Shown here piece by piece: positions 18,179-28,423 of a DNA stretch of 64,000 nucleotides. The position numbers and the translations under genes were made by a program. Positions within the stretch are counted from its first letter, which is position 1. Every line of letters starts with the position of its first letter. The DNA is from Cohnella rhizosphaerae (GTDB lineage Bacteria; Bacillota; Bacilli; Paenibacillales; Paenibacillaceae): NCBI RefSeq assembly GCF_029525575.1, contig NZ_JAPDIA010000003.1, positions 434,001 to 498,000 of the forward strand, written 5' to 3'. The notes under the pieces are model-generated. The model had not been told where the DNA came from. It saw nothing but the letters and a program-made list of their open reading frames with translations, and searched no databases.

Positions 18179-19790
18179 TTATTTGGCATAGTCGCGATAT
18201 TCCTGGGGCGTCTGGCCCACGACCTTTTTTGAATAAATACGTGAAGTAAGCCGCGGTCTGGAAGCCGACCTGCGCGGCGACCTCGTAGATCTTGACGTTC
18301 GGGTCCCGCAGCAGCTCCTTGGCCCGGGTCATGCGCGCGTCCTGGACGTAGTCCGAGATCGTGCGGCCCGTCTCCTTCTTGAACAGGACGCTCAGGTAGC
18401 TCGCGTTCAGATGGAACTGCTCCGCCAGCTGCTTGACCGTCATCGCGTCCTGCAGGTGGGCCGCAATGTAGTCCGCGATTCTGCGGATCAGATTGTGCTG
18501 CGGCGCGGCGTCCTCCCGTTTGATCGACCGGCTGAACCGCGCCATGTAGTCGAGCACGGCCTCCCGCACTTCGCCGGCGCCGGTGCAGTCGATCAGCCGC
18601 TGCCAGACGAGGATGTTGGCGTTGTCCGCGCCGTCCTCTTTGCCGGAGCCGATCTTCGCCAGCTCGCTGATGATCCCCATGCCGAACGCCTGCACGTACG
18701 AAAAGGACACGGGCTCTCGGGCCAGCAGCCGCTCGAACGCCAGGTCGAACATGACGCGCGCCTGATCGTCTTCGCCGCGCTCCAGCAGCCGGATCATCTC
18801 CGGCACCTCTTCTTCCTTAAGCAGGTATTCGCGGTATTCCTCCGCCTCGGCCCGGTCGAAGTACAGAATGCGGCCCCCGCCGCCCAGACGCGCTTTGGCC
18901 AGCATATGCTTCGCTTCCTTGTACAGCGGCGGGACGTCCTCCCAGCCGTCGCCGTCCCGGCTGACGCCGATCGTGACCGAGGCGTCGTACTGCTCGCGGA
19001 TGATCTCCTGCATGAACTGCAGCTGCTTCTCCATGCCGGCCCGGTCGAGCGGCTTCGCGTTCAGGTGAACGACCGCCGTCTCGCTCGCGCCCGTCTTGCC
19101 GACATACGTTCCTTCCCAGCCGGACAGCCCGATCTTAACGGCCTTCCACAGGCCGTCCGCGAGCAGAATCCGCCGCCGGGCATCGGCAGGCGCCCCTCGT
19201 TCCTGGCGATCGTACGCGAAGAGGAACAGCCGAAGGTGGCGCACCTCGCCGGGCAGGTCCAACAGACGTCGCCAGGAATCCATCAGCTCCGCATCCTCGG
19301 AGCGGCCTTCGATCAGATCGTTCACGAACCGGTCCTGCAGCACGTCGAGGCTGCCCGTGAGCTTGTCCTGGAGCGCCCGGGTCTCGCGCTCGATCTGCTC
19401 GCGCTTCTCGATCGCCGCGCGGAAGGCAGCCAGCTTCTCCTCGATCTCCTCCGTGCGGATCGGCTTGAGCACGTACGCTTTGGCGCCCAGGTGAATGGCC
19501 TCCTGCACGAATTCGAACTCGTCGAAGCCGCTGATCATCAGCGTGTGGAGCGACTGGAGCTTCGGATAGTCCGCCCTGCATTTCGCGAGCAGCTCGATCC
19601 CGGTCATGCCGGGCATCGAGACGTCCGTGATCAGCACGTCGACGTCCATGTCGCCCAGAAGCTCCAGCGCCTCCTCGCCGGATTCGGCCGTCAGCGGCGG
19701 CGCGTAGCCGAGCCGCTCCCAGCCGACGTGGCGGACGAGTCCCTGGATATGCAGCGGTTCGTCGTCCACGATCAATGCCTGTATCATCAT
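18179..19790 (-). CDS. Response regulator, YesN type (REC plus AraC helix-turn-helix), one frame break
   Basis: About 536 residues. The REC domain (1-120) has DDE at 9-11 and the phospho-acceptor Asp in VLITDVSMPGMTG, followed by Lys in VLKPI. The C-terminal AraC domain includes LNASYLSVLFKKETGRTISDY. The T6 run at 18225-18230 (A6 on the coding strand) moves the frame; removing one base restores the expected FKKVVGQTPQEY ending and a stop at 18179. It should activate this glycan operon when phosphorylated by the adjacent YesM kinase, whose gene it overlaps by four bases. Confidence 0.9.
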
Positions 19791-21578
19791 CCTTCACCTC
19801 GCTTCAATTCGGGCCGTTCCTCGCAGACGGGAATCAGGATCGTGACGGACGTTCCCGCGTCGGGGGGCGCTGTCGATGTCGAGCAGGCCTTCGTCGCCGA
19901 AGTAAAGGCGCAGGCGCTCCCGTATGTTGTTCATCCCGAAGCCGTTGTTCGTGCCTTCATAGTCGCCGGCACGCACTCGCGCCAGCACGTCTGCCGTCAT
20001 GCCCTTCCCGTTGTCCTGGACGAGGAAACGCACGGATCGCTCCTCGCGGCGGACGGCGATGCGAATGAGCGCGCCCGGACGCTTCGTAATGTCGCCGTGC
20101 AGGTAGCCATTTTCGACGATCGGCTGCAGCAGCAGCTTGATCGTATACAGGTCGAGCGTATCCTCGTCGATCTCCCAAACCACCCGGACGCGTTCCGGAT
20201 AGCGCAGCTGCTGAATTTCCAGATACGCCTTGAGATGTCCGACTTCGTCGCGGATGCGCGTCACGTTCACGCGGTTGTTAAGCGCCAGCCGGTAAAAGGT
20301 CGTCAGCGCGTCGATCGTCCGCAGCTGCGTCTCGTCCTGCAAATCCATCGCGCGCCAGCGGATCAGGCTCAGCGAGTTGTAGATAAAGTGAGGATTGATC
20401 TGCGCCTGCAGCGCCTTGAACGACTGCTCCCGCTCCTTGAGGTTCGCTTGCGTGTTTTCCTCGACCAGCCGGCCGAGCCGGCCCGACATCGAGTTGAACA
20501 GCACCTCCAGCTCGCCGAGCTCGTCGCGGTCCCTGTTCCGGACGGTGACCTCGAACACGCCCTGCGAGATGTCCGTCATGCGGCTGCCGAGCTTGCGGAT
20601 GCGCCAGACGACGTTCTTGACGACGGCCGTGATCAGGAAGACGGACAGCAGCAGGAAGAAGGCGATGCCGACGCCGACCGCGTAGTAGATTCGCTTGGAC
20701 TGCTTTTCCAACTGTTCGATATGCACGAGCGCGGCGACCGACCAGCCGCCGGCGATCCGCTGCACGATGAGCACCTTGCCTGCGATGGCGTCGTTCACCT
20801 GGTTGGCATGGCTCCAGTAGCGGCCCAGCGAGGAGGCGGAGAGATCCGCGCCGATCGCGGCGGTCTCGGAGGAGGCGATGATCCGCGCGTCCTGGTCGAC
20901 GATATACAGGTCGCCCGCCCCGTTAAAGGGGTGATCGAGCGGCTCCGCGAACACGTCGTTATAATCGAGGAGCAGGTAGATCGCGCCGTGCGCGCGGCCG
21001 TAGCCGTCCATGATCTTGCGGGACACGACGAGCTTGCGCGCGTCGTCTTGGGCGTTGGTCCAGCTGAGGATGCCCGGATCGCCGATCGTCCGCTCGTACC
21101 AGTCGCGCTCGGGCATGCCGGCGAGCGTCCGGTCCTCGGGCTTCCACAGCAGCCCGCCGTCCTGCACCAGCGTGTCGTTCGTATGATAGATGCGGAAGTC
21201 CTCGATGCCGGGCAAGTATTTGGCGGTGAACAGGAAGGAGCGGTCCACGTACTTCACCGTCTCGAGCTGCTCCGCCATGTCCGCGTAATTCCGGGACAGC
21301 CGGGAGATCAGCTCGCCGTCCGTCGCCGTCCGCGTCGCGAGCAGATCGTAGGTCTGTTTGCGAAAATCGATGCTCTGCGCGGTCTGCCTGACCGCTTCCT
21401 TGATCGTGAGCAGGTAGTTGGACCGCACGTTGTGAAACGTCAGGTAGCCCGCGCCCAGCGCCAGCAGGACGGTCGGGATGAAGACGATCAATCCGTAGAG
21501 AAGGACGATCTTGCCCCGCATATTCATGGACCTGGTGGCCCGAATGATCGATCTCTCCAGCGATTGTCCGAACTTCAT
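19787..21578 (-). CDS. Sensor histidine kinase, YesM type, one frame break
   Basis: About 596 residues. A first membrane helix at about 22-44 precedes an extracellular Cache-like sensor, then a second helix, a HAMP region and a His-kinase domain with LQAQINPHFIYNSL. The ATPase part has QPIVENGYLHG (N-box) and LVQDNGKGM. The run of six G at 19862-19867 breaks the frame 25 codons before the end; the repaired tail ends at a stop overlapping the next gene (ATGA). ATG 21578 is preceded by GAGGAACGGGGG. It pairs with the YesN-type regulator downstream and probably senses an extracellular saccharide. Confidence 0.9.
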
Positions 21579-21659
21579 GCCGTTCCCCCGTTCCTCTGAT
21601 CGCCTCGAGCCGTTACAAAGGCAAAGGGAGCAACCCCGGAAGGGCTGCTCCTGCTTCAT

Positions 21660-23387
21660 TTAAAATTCGCCGTTCGCCGCGACGTCCGCTTTGTACGTCT
21701 CGAGCCATTCGGCCTTCATCTCGCTCCAGTGCGCGCGCTTCTCGAGCGCATCCTGGAACGCCTTCCAGGTCGACTCGAACTGCGCGTCGTCCTTGGACAT
21801 GAGCAGCTTCGCGCGGTATTCCTTGCGTAGATTCTCGATCTCGGGCGCGTACTTCTCCCAGGTGCCGCCTTCCTTCGGCGTCAACAGGTCGTAATTGTGC
21901 GCCGCGCGCACACCGCCCATCTTGCCGACGGCCTCGGTGAACGCCGGCGTCTTGGCCGCGCCGGCTTTGTCGACCTCGCTGTTCCACCACGGATACCACT
22001 TATTGTTGTAAGAGGAGGTCATGTACAGCTCCGGCGTGACCTTGGCTTTGCGGGCGACGTCGCCCGAGTTGCGGTCGGCCTTATAATTATCGTCGATGTA
22101 TTTCCACTTTCCAAGCGGTTGATCGATCCAGTCCCAATACAAGCCGGCAGGGCCTTCGTTGATGACCTGCTGCTGCTCCGGCTTCGGCGCCAGCGTATAA
22201 TCGAAGAACTTCAGGATCGCGTCGAGGTTTTTCGTCTTTTTGCTGATGTAGACGTCATAGCCCGGGTACGGATTGACGACCTGGTTGGTGCCGACCTGAT
22301 CGACGCCGGGAACCTTAGGGAACGGGATCACCTGGTAGTACCAGCCCGGTTCGGTCGGGCCGTCGAGCGTCTCCCACAGCGTCGTATCGATATTGAAGAA
22401 GCTGCCTACGTTAAGCGCGACGCGGCCGGACTTGTTTTTCTCCTTGTACCGTTCCTTCTTGTCCGTGACGACCTCGGGATCGATCAGCTTTTCCCGGTAC
22501 AGCTTGTTCATCCACTGGTAGGCGGCCTTGTACTGCGGATCGTCGAACGTAAATACGAAGTCGTCGCCTTTCTTCGCGACGCCCTTGCCGGAAGTCGACA
22601 CGCCGAAGGCGGTCAGAATGGCGTTCTCGTCGTTCCAGCCCGCCGTATCGTTCGTGTCCATCAGGAACGACATCGGGAGCAGCGCTTTGCCGGAGGCGTC
22701 CTTCTGCTCGGCGGCCTTCTTCAGGAACGTCTCGACGCCGTCCAGCGTGGACAGGTCTTCGAGCTTCATGCCGGCCTTCTCCACGACGTCCGTGCGCACC
22801 GTCCAGGCCAGCGAGGACCAGCCCGGCCACGGATCGCTCGGATTCTGGTCGAACCAGGCCGGGAGCGACCAGATGTGGCCGTCTTTGTCCTTCATCCGAT
22901 CCAGATACTGCTTCGGGATGGAGGCGAGGCCCGGATATTGATCCGGCATGTCGAAGTACTGCTCGAGCGACATGATCTGGTTGGAGCGGCCCATCGCGCT
23001 CTTGACCGTATCGTTGCGGCTGAAGATCGCGGCGTCGTCGAAGCCGCCCGTATTGATATTGAGGTTCAGCGCCGTCAGCGCGTCGCCCTGGGTCGCTTCG
23101 AGCTTCACGTCGACGCCGGGCTCTTTTTCCCGCCAGTACTTCTGCACGAGGCTGTCGTTGTTGATCGTGGCCGTCCAGCCCAGCCACAGCTTGAACGCGA
23201 GCGGATCGCCCGAAGCCTGGCTGGCGGGTGCCGATGCGGATGACGTTGTCTGCGCGGATGACGTGCCCGCGGCTTCGGAGCCGGCGTTCGCATTGTTGTC
23301 GCCGTTGCCGGAGCAGCCTGCGAGCACGGCGAGCATGGCCGCCAGCGACAGCGCGACCGTTCCCTTGCCCTTCTTGATGGAGCGCAT
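21660..23387 (-). CDS. Carbohydrate ABC transporter substrate-binding lipoprotein (LplA-like)
   Basis: A 575-residue lipoprotein. The signal peptide ends in the lipobox LAGC with Cys near residue 25, followed by a low-complexity linker rich in Ser/Ala. The length and domain pattern fit the large LplA/YtcQ binding proteins that deliver oligosaccharides to LplB/YtcP-type permeases. It is third in the operon, after the two permeases and before the kinase. The substrate is unknown; the GH2 gene at the operon end suggests a beta-linked or uronate-containing glycan. Confidence 0.9.
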   Translation of the reverse strand: MRSIKKGKGTVALSLAAMLAVLAGCSGNGDNNANAGSEAAGTSSAQTTSSASAPASQASGDPLAFKLWLGWTATINNDSLVQKYWREKEPGVDVKLEATQGDALTALNLNINTGGFDDAAIFSRNDTVKSAMGRSNQIMSLEQYFDMPDQYPGLASIPKQYLDRMKDKDGHIWSLPAWFDQNPSDPWPGWSSLAWTVRTDVVEKAGMKLEDLSTLDGVETFLKKAAEQKDASGKALLPMSFLMDTNDTAGWNDENAILTAFGVSTSGKGVAKKGDDFVFTFDDPQYKAAYQWMNKLYREKLIDPEVVTDKKERYKEKNKSGRVALNVGSFFNIDTTLWETLDGPTEPGWYYQVIPFPKVPGVDQVGTNQVVNPYPGYDVYISKKTKNLDAILKFFDYTLAPKPEQQQVINEGPAGLYWDWIDQPLGKWKYIDDNYKADRNSGDVARKAKVTPELYMTSSYNNKWYPWWNSEVDKAGAAKTPAFTEAVGKMGGVRAAHNYDLLTPKEGGTWEKYAPEIENLRKEYRAKLLMSKDDAQFESTWKAFQDALEKRAHWSEMKAEWLETYKADVAANGEF

Positions 23388-23456
23388 TCGATTTCCCCTA
23401 TTCTGTGTGGTATTGGTATATGAACATCTTGCGTATACCCGACGGGAGATACAAGT

Positions 23457-24353
23457 CTAGCCTTTGACCGAACCGATGAGCACGCCCTTGACGAAGTACT
23501 TCTGCAGAAACGGATAGACGCACAGGATCGGCAGCGCGCTCACCATGACGACGGCCATCTTGATCGACATGAGCGTAATATTTTGCATCTCGGCGCTTCG
23601 GGCGAGCGCTTCCTGGTTCGAGTTGGAGCCGAGCACGGTCGACAGATCAGACGCCGACAGCAGCTGCTGCAGGAACGTCTGCACCGGGATGAGCGACTGG
23701 GAGGTCACGTAGAACGCGCCCGAGAACCAATCGTTCCAATGCCCGACCGCCGTGAACAGGCCCAGCGCGGCGAGCATCGGCTTGGACAGCGGTATGACGA
23801 TCTGCAGCAGCGTCCGCAGCGGGCCGGCGCCGTCCAGCTCGGCGGACTCGATGAGCGCCTCCGGGATGCCCTGGATGAACTTCAGCATGACGAACATGTT
23901 CCAGGCCGAGAAGAGGCCGGGGAAAATGAACACCCAGAAGGTGTCGAGCAAGTGCAGGTTATTGAGCTGAATGTAGAGCGGGACGAGCCCGCCGTTGAAC
24001 AGCATCGTGATCAGCACGTAGGCGAGAATCGTCGAACGAAGCGGAAGCTTCCTGTACGACAGGCCGTACGCCGCGAGCAGCGTGACGAACAGTCCGAGGA
24101 CCGTGCCGAGCACCGTCCTGCCGATCGTGATCAGGTACGAGTGCCGGATAACCTCGTTGCCGAGCACGATCTCGTAGTTGATCGTCGTGAAGCTGCGCGG
24201 CCAGATGTAGACGCCGCCCCGGGCCGCGTCCGCGCCGTCGTTGAGCGAGATGGCCAGCATGTACAGGAACGGATATACGACGCTTAAGCACAATAATGCC
24301 AGAAGGGCGACGATGAAGCCGTAGGCAACTTTTTCCGCGGAATTCTTTTTCAT
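23457..24353 (-). CDS. Carbohydrate ABC transporter permease (YtcP/LplC-like)
   Basis: A 298-residue membrane protein with six predicted helices. The cytoplasmic EAA loop reads EALIESAELDGAGPLRTL, which contacts the ATPase. It ends KGVLIGSVKG, the usual end of this permease class. It follows the LplB-like gene after four bases. No ATPase gene is present in the operon, so a shared MsmX-type ATPase is expected to energise it. Confidence 0.92.
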   Translation of the reverse strand: MKKNSAEKVAYGFIVALLALLCLSVVYPFLYMLAISLNDGADAARGGVYIWPRSFTTINYEIVLGNEVIRHSYLITIGRTVLGTVLGLFVTLLAAYGLSYRKLPLRSTILAYVLITMLFNGGLVPLYIQLNNLHLLDTFWVFIFPGLFSAWNMFVMLKFIQGIPEALIESAELDGAGPLRTLLQIVIPLSKPMLAALGLFTAVGHWNDWFSGAFYVTSQSLIPVQTFLQQLLSASDLSTVLGSNSNQEALARSAEMQNITLMSIKMAVVMVSALPILCVYPFLQKYFVKGVLIGSVKG

Positions 24354-24357
24354 CGTC

Positions 24358-25251
24358 TCACCACAATCCTTCGCCGTTTATTCTGCGCGACAGCTGATTC
24401 GTCCCGAGGACGAGCACGAGACCGATGACGGAGGAAAGCAGCCCGACTGCGGTCGACATCCCGAAGTAGCCCTGCTGCAGCCCGCTTCGCAGCACGTACG
24501 TATCGAGCACGTCTGAGACCTCCATATTGGCCGAGTTCATCAGCGGGTAGATCTGATCCATCCCGACGTTGATGAGGCTGGGGATGCTGAGGATCAGCAC
24601 GATAGAGATCGTCGGCAGGATGCCGGGTATCGTGATATGCCGGATCTGCGCCATCTTGCCGGCGCCCTCGACCTTGGCCGCTTCGTACAGCTGCGGGTCG
24701 ATCGTCGTGATCGCCGCGAGATAGAGGATCGTATTCCAGCCGGTCTCCTTCCACAGTCCGCTGCCGACGACGATGGGCCGGAACCATTCGGTCGATCCGA
24801 GGAAGAACACCGGGTCTCCGCCCGCCTTGCCGATCAGCTGGTTGACGAGCCCGCCGTCCAGCGTGAGGAACGATTGCAGCATGTAAGCCACCACGATCCA
24901 GGAGAAGAAGTGGGGCAGGTAGCTGACCGACTGCACGAACCGCTTGAAGGTGGAATGCGTCACCTCGTTGATCAGCAGCGCCAGCAAGATCGGCGCCGGG
25001 AAGCCGAAGATAAACTTCAGCACGGAGATGTACAGCGTATTCCGCACGACCGTCCAGAACTGCGGTTCGTTCAGGAAGGCGAAGTTATCGAGCCCGACCC
25101 ATGGCGCGCTCCAGATGGACGTCCCGATCTGAAAGTCGCGGAAGGCGACGAGAATGCCGGCCATCGGCATATAGCTGAACAGGAACAGCAGCACGACGCT
25201 CGGCAGGATCATCAAGTATTGCCAACGATGTTTATAAAACTTAGCGTACAT
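24358..25251 (-). CDS. Carbohydrate ABC transporter permease (LplB-like)
   Basis: A 297-residue membrane protein with six helices and the EAA loop region QLYEAAKVEGAGKMAQI. ATG 25251 is chosen because AAGGAGG ends six bases before it; a second ATG two codons earlier abuts that site. First gene of a six-gene minus-strand operon (permease, permease, binding protein, YesM, YesN, GH2). A possible -10 box (TATGAT) and a CcpA-like sequence lie within 50 bases upstream. Confidence 0.92.
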   Translation of the reverse strand: MYAKFYKHRWQYLMILPSVVLLFLFSYMPMAGILVAFRDFQIGTSIWSAPWVGLDNFAFLNEPQFWTVVRNTLYISVLKFIFGFPAPILLALLINEVTHSTFKRFVQSVSYLPHFFSWIVVAYMLQSFLTLDGGLVNQLIGKAGGDPVFFLGSTEWFRPIVVGSGLWKETGWNTILYLAAITTIDPQLYEAAKVEGAGKMAQIRHITIPGILPTISIVLILSIPSLINVGMDQIYPLMNSANMEVSDVLDTYVLRSGLQQGYFGMSTAVGLLSSVIGLVLVLGTNQLSRRINGEGLW

Positions 25252-25287
25252 GGCCATCCTCCTTATGAATCCATCATAAAGGTTTGG

Positions 25288-25304
25288 CGGTAAGCGCATC
25301 CACG
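25288..25304. promoter_or_regulatory. CcpA (cre)-like sequence before the glycan operon
   Basis: GTAAGCGCATCCA fits the core of the cre consensus (GNAARCGNWWWCA) with one weak position. The same 13 bases recur upstream of the GH43 gene at 47.03 kb. Position near the expected -35 region would allow catabolite repression. Confidence 0.4.
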
Positions 25305-25437
25305 AGACGGCGATTGGATTTCTATCGTTTTGATTGGGAGATGGGGAGGTGGGCGCTTTTGTTTTTCCGCATGATGGGGAGCGGCGGAGTTGCGAGCGGG
25401 AGAGTGAGTGCGAGAAGTGCGAGAATAGCGCGATATT

Positions 25438-26680
25438 GTACGCCTGTTGATTTACCAGTATCTAGGTCATGGTAGTGTTAAATGGTGAGCCAAATAAACC
25501 ACCCATTCGGGAGGCAAGGCAGCCAAGCTGATTAGTCGGTCAAACGCCGCAAAAGACAACCGTGCGCTGGGGTGAACCTGGCTATTTCCCTGCACATACA
25601 CGTACTGAAGCAGCACGTATACGATCAATGCGGTATATAATTGTCCGTAAACGGCATTCGGTGTCCTTCCAAATAGTTTGGGCACATTCAAATGCTGTTT
25701 AATCCATCGAAAAAATACTTCGATTTGCCACCGTTGTCGGTAGATTTCTGCAATTTTCTCCGCCGAGGGACGGTGCAAGTTGGTCACGAGAACAACCGGG
25801 TTGCCTTGGGGATCCTTTAGCTTCACGACCCGAAATCGATGGCGGGTCAAGCGCGCCTTTGTTCCGAGTTGGCAGGTCAAATCTTGCTCAATCGTATGTT
25901 TGTAGGGCCGTTTTCGATCGCGATAAACAGGCTCATGCAGGAACGTGTTGTATCTCACCCGGATGACAAAATACTGCCGTTGCTCCTGCTCCATGTAGGT
26001 ATCAAATTGCTTATGCTTTCCGTATGCACGATCCGCAACCAGAATGAAATTTGGGTCTGTTACCCTGCTGCATAAGGTCGAATCATGCTGTTTTCCCGTC
26101 GATTCCGTTACACGATGGATTTCGCCGGTCTCTGTCAACAAAGATACGTGCAGCTTAATGCCGCTCTTCTCTCCTTTGGCCGATGGCGCCCAAGGCAGTC
26201 GATTGTGACCGGCGGAAATGGTCGTGGAATCGACCGCCAGCGGCTCTTTCGGAAGCCGAAGACGCCGGCGCGTGGAGCGATTGCATTTACGAATCAACAG
26301 ATGAAGCAGTTGCTTAAAGACGCTGAACGGAACCTCTTTCGCTTTTTTTGGAGATCGTAGAGTGATCCGCTTGGCGCAGCCCACAGGCGACCATCCGCTT
26401 TTCTCCGTCCCGATAGCCATCCCACTTCCCCAGCGCCGCTTCAGCAAGAAAGATAAAGAGCTCGTAAACTGTAAATTTCCTTGCTGTATCGACATAATTG
26501 GCTTCCTGTAACAAAGGTTGAAGCTCCTCGTTAGGAATCAGGGATTGAAGAATGGGAGCTAACATTGTACGATGTTTCATAAGACCGTCTCACCTTCCGT
26601 AGGGTTTGTAGGGGTACAAACACTTTACAGGAATGAGCGGTCTTTTTTGCTACCATTTTTTTGATAATCAACAGGCGTAC
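25438..26680 (-). mobile_element. IS4-family insertion sequence (about 1.24 kb)
   Basis: A transposase gene is bounded by a perfect 15-bp inverted repeat, GTACGCCTGTTGATT at the left (25438-25452) and its complement at the right (26666-26680); ATGGTAG also recurs inward on both sides. The flanks show only a rough six-base direct match (GATATT/GATTTT), so no clean target duplication is claimed. Outside that, AATAGCGC and GCGCTATT form a further inverted pair related to the intergenic repeats. The exact ends are uncertain. Confidence 0.75.
25467..26580 (-). CDS. IS4-family transposase, one frame break
   Basis: About 370 residues if one base is removed from the T7 run 26343-26349. The DDE residues are recognisable: Asp in LAVDSTTIS, Asp in LVADRAYGKH and Glu in the YRQRWQIEVFFRWIKQHL block. 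The N-terminal segment (MKHRTMLAPILQSLIPNEEL) is in another frame from the rest. Rejoining needs a +1 shift, unlike the -1 shifts used by some IS families at A-runs. If the break is real, this copy is inactive. Confidence 0.85.
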
Positions 26681-26815
26681 GATTTTGCGCTATTTTGGAG
26701 TGTCAGGTGAGCGGCTGGCCTTGGGGAGGCCCCGTCCAGCGACGAAAACGCAAACGGGACGAAGCAGCGAAACCGCTGCCTCATCCCGTTGATTTTGACA
26801 AAATAATTCCCGTCC

Positions 26816-27538
26816 TCAGGCCGCCTTCAGCGCCGGAATACGAGGAGACCTCGAAAATCCCTTTGCGATCAGCCAGACCGCGAGGGTCATCTCGTTCGCC
26901 GCGACCGGCAGCGACAGCAGCGCGCCCCAGACGGACAATTGCTCGAATACGCCGAACATTTCGAACAGGGCTGCCGCGAAGACGGCCGCTGCGCCGGTCA
27001 TGCCCAGGATCGGGATGAATCGCGGCACAAGCCCGGACTTGTAGAAAATATAGCTGTACAGCATCGTGTTCACGCCCAGCATGAAGTTCGGGCCGAGCAG
27101 GAACGTCCAGTCGTGAATCGCCTTCAGCAAGACGCCGGAAGCCTCGTACGCGGCGGCATCGGGCGCGGCTGCGCCGGCGAAGGACCTGCTCAAGGTCAGC
27201 AGCGACAGGACGCCGACGATGCCGATCACGATGATGACCGCCTCCATGAACCGGAAGCATACGTGTCCGAGCGCAAGCGTCTGATTGTATTTGCGCAAAT
27301 ACGGAAACATCGTGATCGAAGTCCCTACGGCGGATACGACGAGGATCAGCTCCATCACCGCGCCCAGAATCACCTGATCGCCGTGCGCGGCGCCTTGCGC
27401 GAGATCGTCTGCGCCGTTCAGGATCGGGTCGTACAGCAGGAGACCGGCGATCGAAGAAGCGGCCGCGAGGATAAAGAAGATGCCGGCCATCTTGGAGGCG
27501 AGCGTACTCGAATACTTACTCTGCTGCGTCTTCTCCAT
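26816..27538 (-). CDS. DUF4386-type multi-pass membrane protein
   Basis: A 240-residue protein with about six hydrophobic helices and the conserved stretch FLLGPNFMLGVNTMLYSYIFY typical of DUF4386. Function unknown. Its start lies inside the end of the upstream XRE regulator gene (overlap 27516-27538), and it is the last gene of a three-gene minus-strand operon. Confidence 0.85.
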   Translation of the reverse strand: MEKTQQSKYSSTLASKMAGIFFILAAASSIAGLLLYDPILNGADDLAQGAAHGDQVILGAVMELILVVSAVGTSITMFPYLRKYNQTLALGHVCFRFMEAVIIVIGIVGVLSLLTLSRSFAGAAAPDAAAYEASGVLLKAIHDWTFLLGPNFMLGVNTMLYSYIFYKSGLVPRFIPILGMTGAAAVFAAALFEMFGVFEQLSVWGALLSLPVAANEMTLAVWLIAKGFSRSPRIPALKAA

Positions 27539-27741
27539 AGAAGAACACCTCTTCCAAAGGTAGTTTAAAAGCGCGCGCGATGCGAAAGGCAAGCTCCAGC
27601 GAAGGGGGAGTAGTTGCCCTTTTCCAGGGCCACGATCGTCTGCCTCGTCACGCCGGTCAACTCCGCCAGCTGCTGCTGCGTCATCTCGTCGCGGTTGAAC
27701 CGCAGCCTCCGGATATGATTGCCAACCAGGTTCTTGCCCAT
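27516..27741 (-). CDS. Small XRE-type helix-turn-helix regulator, one frame break
   Basis: About 74 residues after removing one base from the G5 run 27604-27608. It reads MGKNLVGNHIRRLRFNRDEM, then MTQQQLAELTGVTRQTIVALEKG, then YSPSLELAFRIARAF, the exact layout of the short YozG/YvaO-like regulators of membrane-protein operons. The ATG at 27741 lies two bases after the previous gene. It probably represses its own operon through the twin dyads at 28239-28275. Confidence 0.82.
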
Positions 27742-27743
27742 CG

Positions 27744-28190
27744 TTAGACGCCTCTCCGGTAGTGGTACAGCCTCGTCGCGGAGCCGGTCACGTCCGAGAG
27801 GAAGCCGGCGCCGATCAGGATGACGAACATCGCTTGCGAAGGCTGGCCGGCCGCCAGCGCGCCCATGGACGCCAGGAAGCCGAGGATGAACACCAGGAAC
27901 GAGTTGCGGAACGCCTTCAGGTCGATCAGCTTGTCGAGCTCGTCGGCGAACGAGGGCTCCTTCTCTCCGGTCGTCATCCGATGGACGATATTGAAGACGA
28001 TGCCGATGACGATGTGCGCGAATATCGAGACCAGCATCAGAATGAGGACGAAGGAGCCCCAGTAGCGAAAGACTTCGTCGGTCTCGGCGCCGTCGCCGGG
28101 ATGCCGCGGGTACATGATCGACGAGTACGCGACAAAAATCAGGACCGCGCTGATTAACGTGACGATGCTCTTCTTTTCTTGATAGGTCAT
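27744..28190 (-). CDS. Small membrane protein encoded with an XRE regulator
   Basis: A 148-residue protein with four predicted membrane helices (about 10-28, 44-68, 93-112 and 118-135). No enzyme motif. Proteins of this size and topology commonly precede a short XRE regulator in Bacillota and are of unknown function. First gene of the operon; GGGGAG lies upstream of ATG 28190. Confidence 0.75.
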   Translation of the reverse strand: MTYQEKKSIVTLISAVLIFVAYSSIMYPRHPGDGAETDEVFRYWGSFVLILMLVSIFAHIVIGIVFNIVHRMTTGEKEPSFADELDKLIDLKAFRNSFLVFILGFLASMGALAAGQPSQAMFVILIGAGFLSDVTGSATRLYHYRRGV

Positions 28191-28238
28191 GCGAATGTTC
28201 TCCCCTTACCGTCGTTAGTTAAGTTTGGTATTCATAAT

Positions 28239-28275
28239 GTAATATATTTATTACACGGTGTAAAGTTTATTTTAC
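28239..28275. promoter_or_regulatory. Twin operator dyads upstream of the XRE operon
   Basis: Two 16-base dyads, GTAATATATTTATTAC (28239-28254) and GTAAAGTTTATTTTAC (28260-28275), are centred 21 bases apart, two helical turns. They lie just upstream of the first gene of the XRE operon in an AT-rich segment, where the promoter must be. They are likely sites for the dimeric XRE regulator. Confidence 0.7.
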
Positions 28276-28423
28276 ATTTGGGGGGGGAGAAAACGGTAGG
28301 CACACGCGTCGAGGCGTTTAAGTTTCGTGCGATTGCCGCCTTAAGCATTAAAACGGATTCATTCGCGGGAGCCATGCGCCGATATGCTAATAGTAAGGTT
28401 TATAAGGAAGGGGCCGCATCGGC

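Noticed and set aside
18411..21599. Plus-strand open frame of 1062 codons
   Set aside because: It is the mirror of the YesN and YesM genes on the minus strand; His/Arg/Val-rich composition, no domains, no ribosome site. High GC creates long shadow frames.
26343..26349. Programmed -1 frameshift in the IS transposase at the seven-A run
   Set aside because: Restoring the frame here needs a +1 shift (skip one base), not -1, and identical single-base excesses occur in ordinary housekeeping-type genes.
28281..28287. G8 tract near 28.28 kb as a phase-variable switch
   Set aside because: It is outside any gene and not between the promoter boxes of a recognised promoter; no evidence of length variation can be seen.
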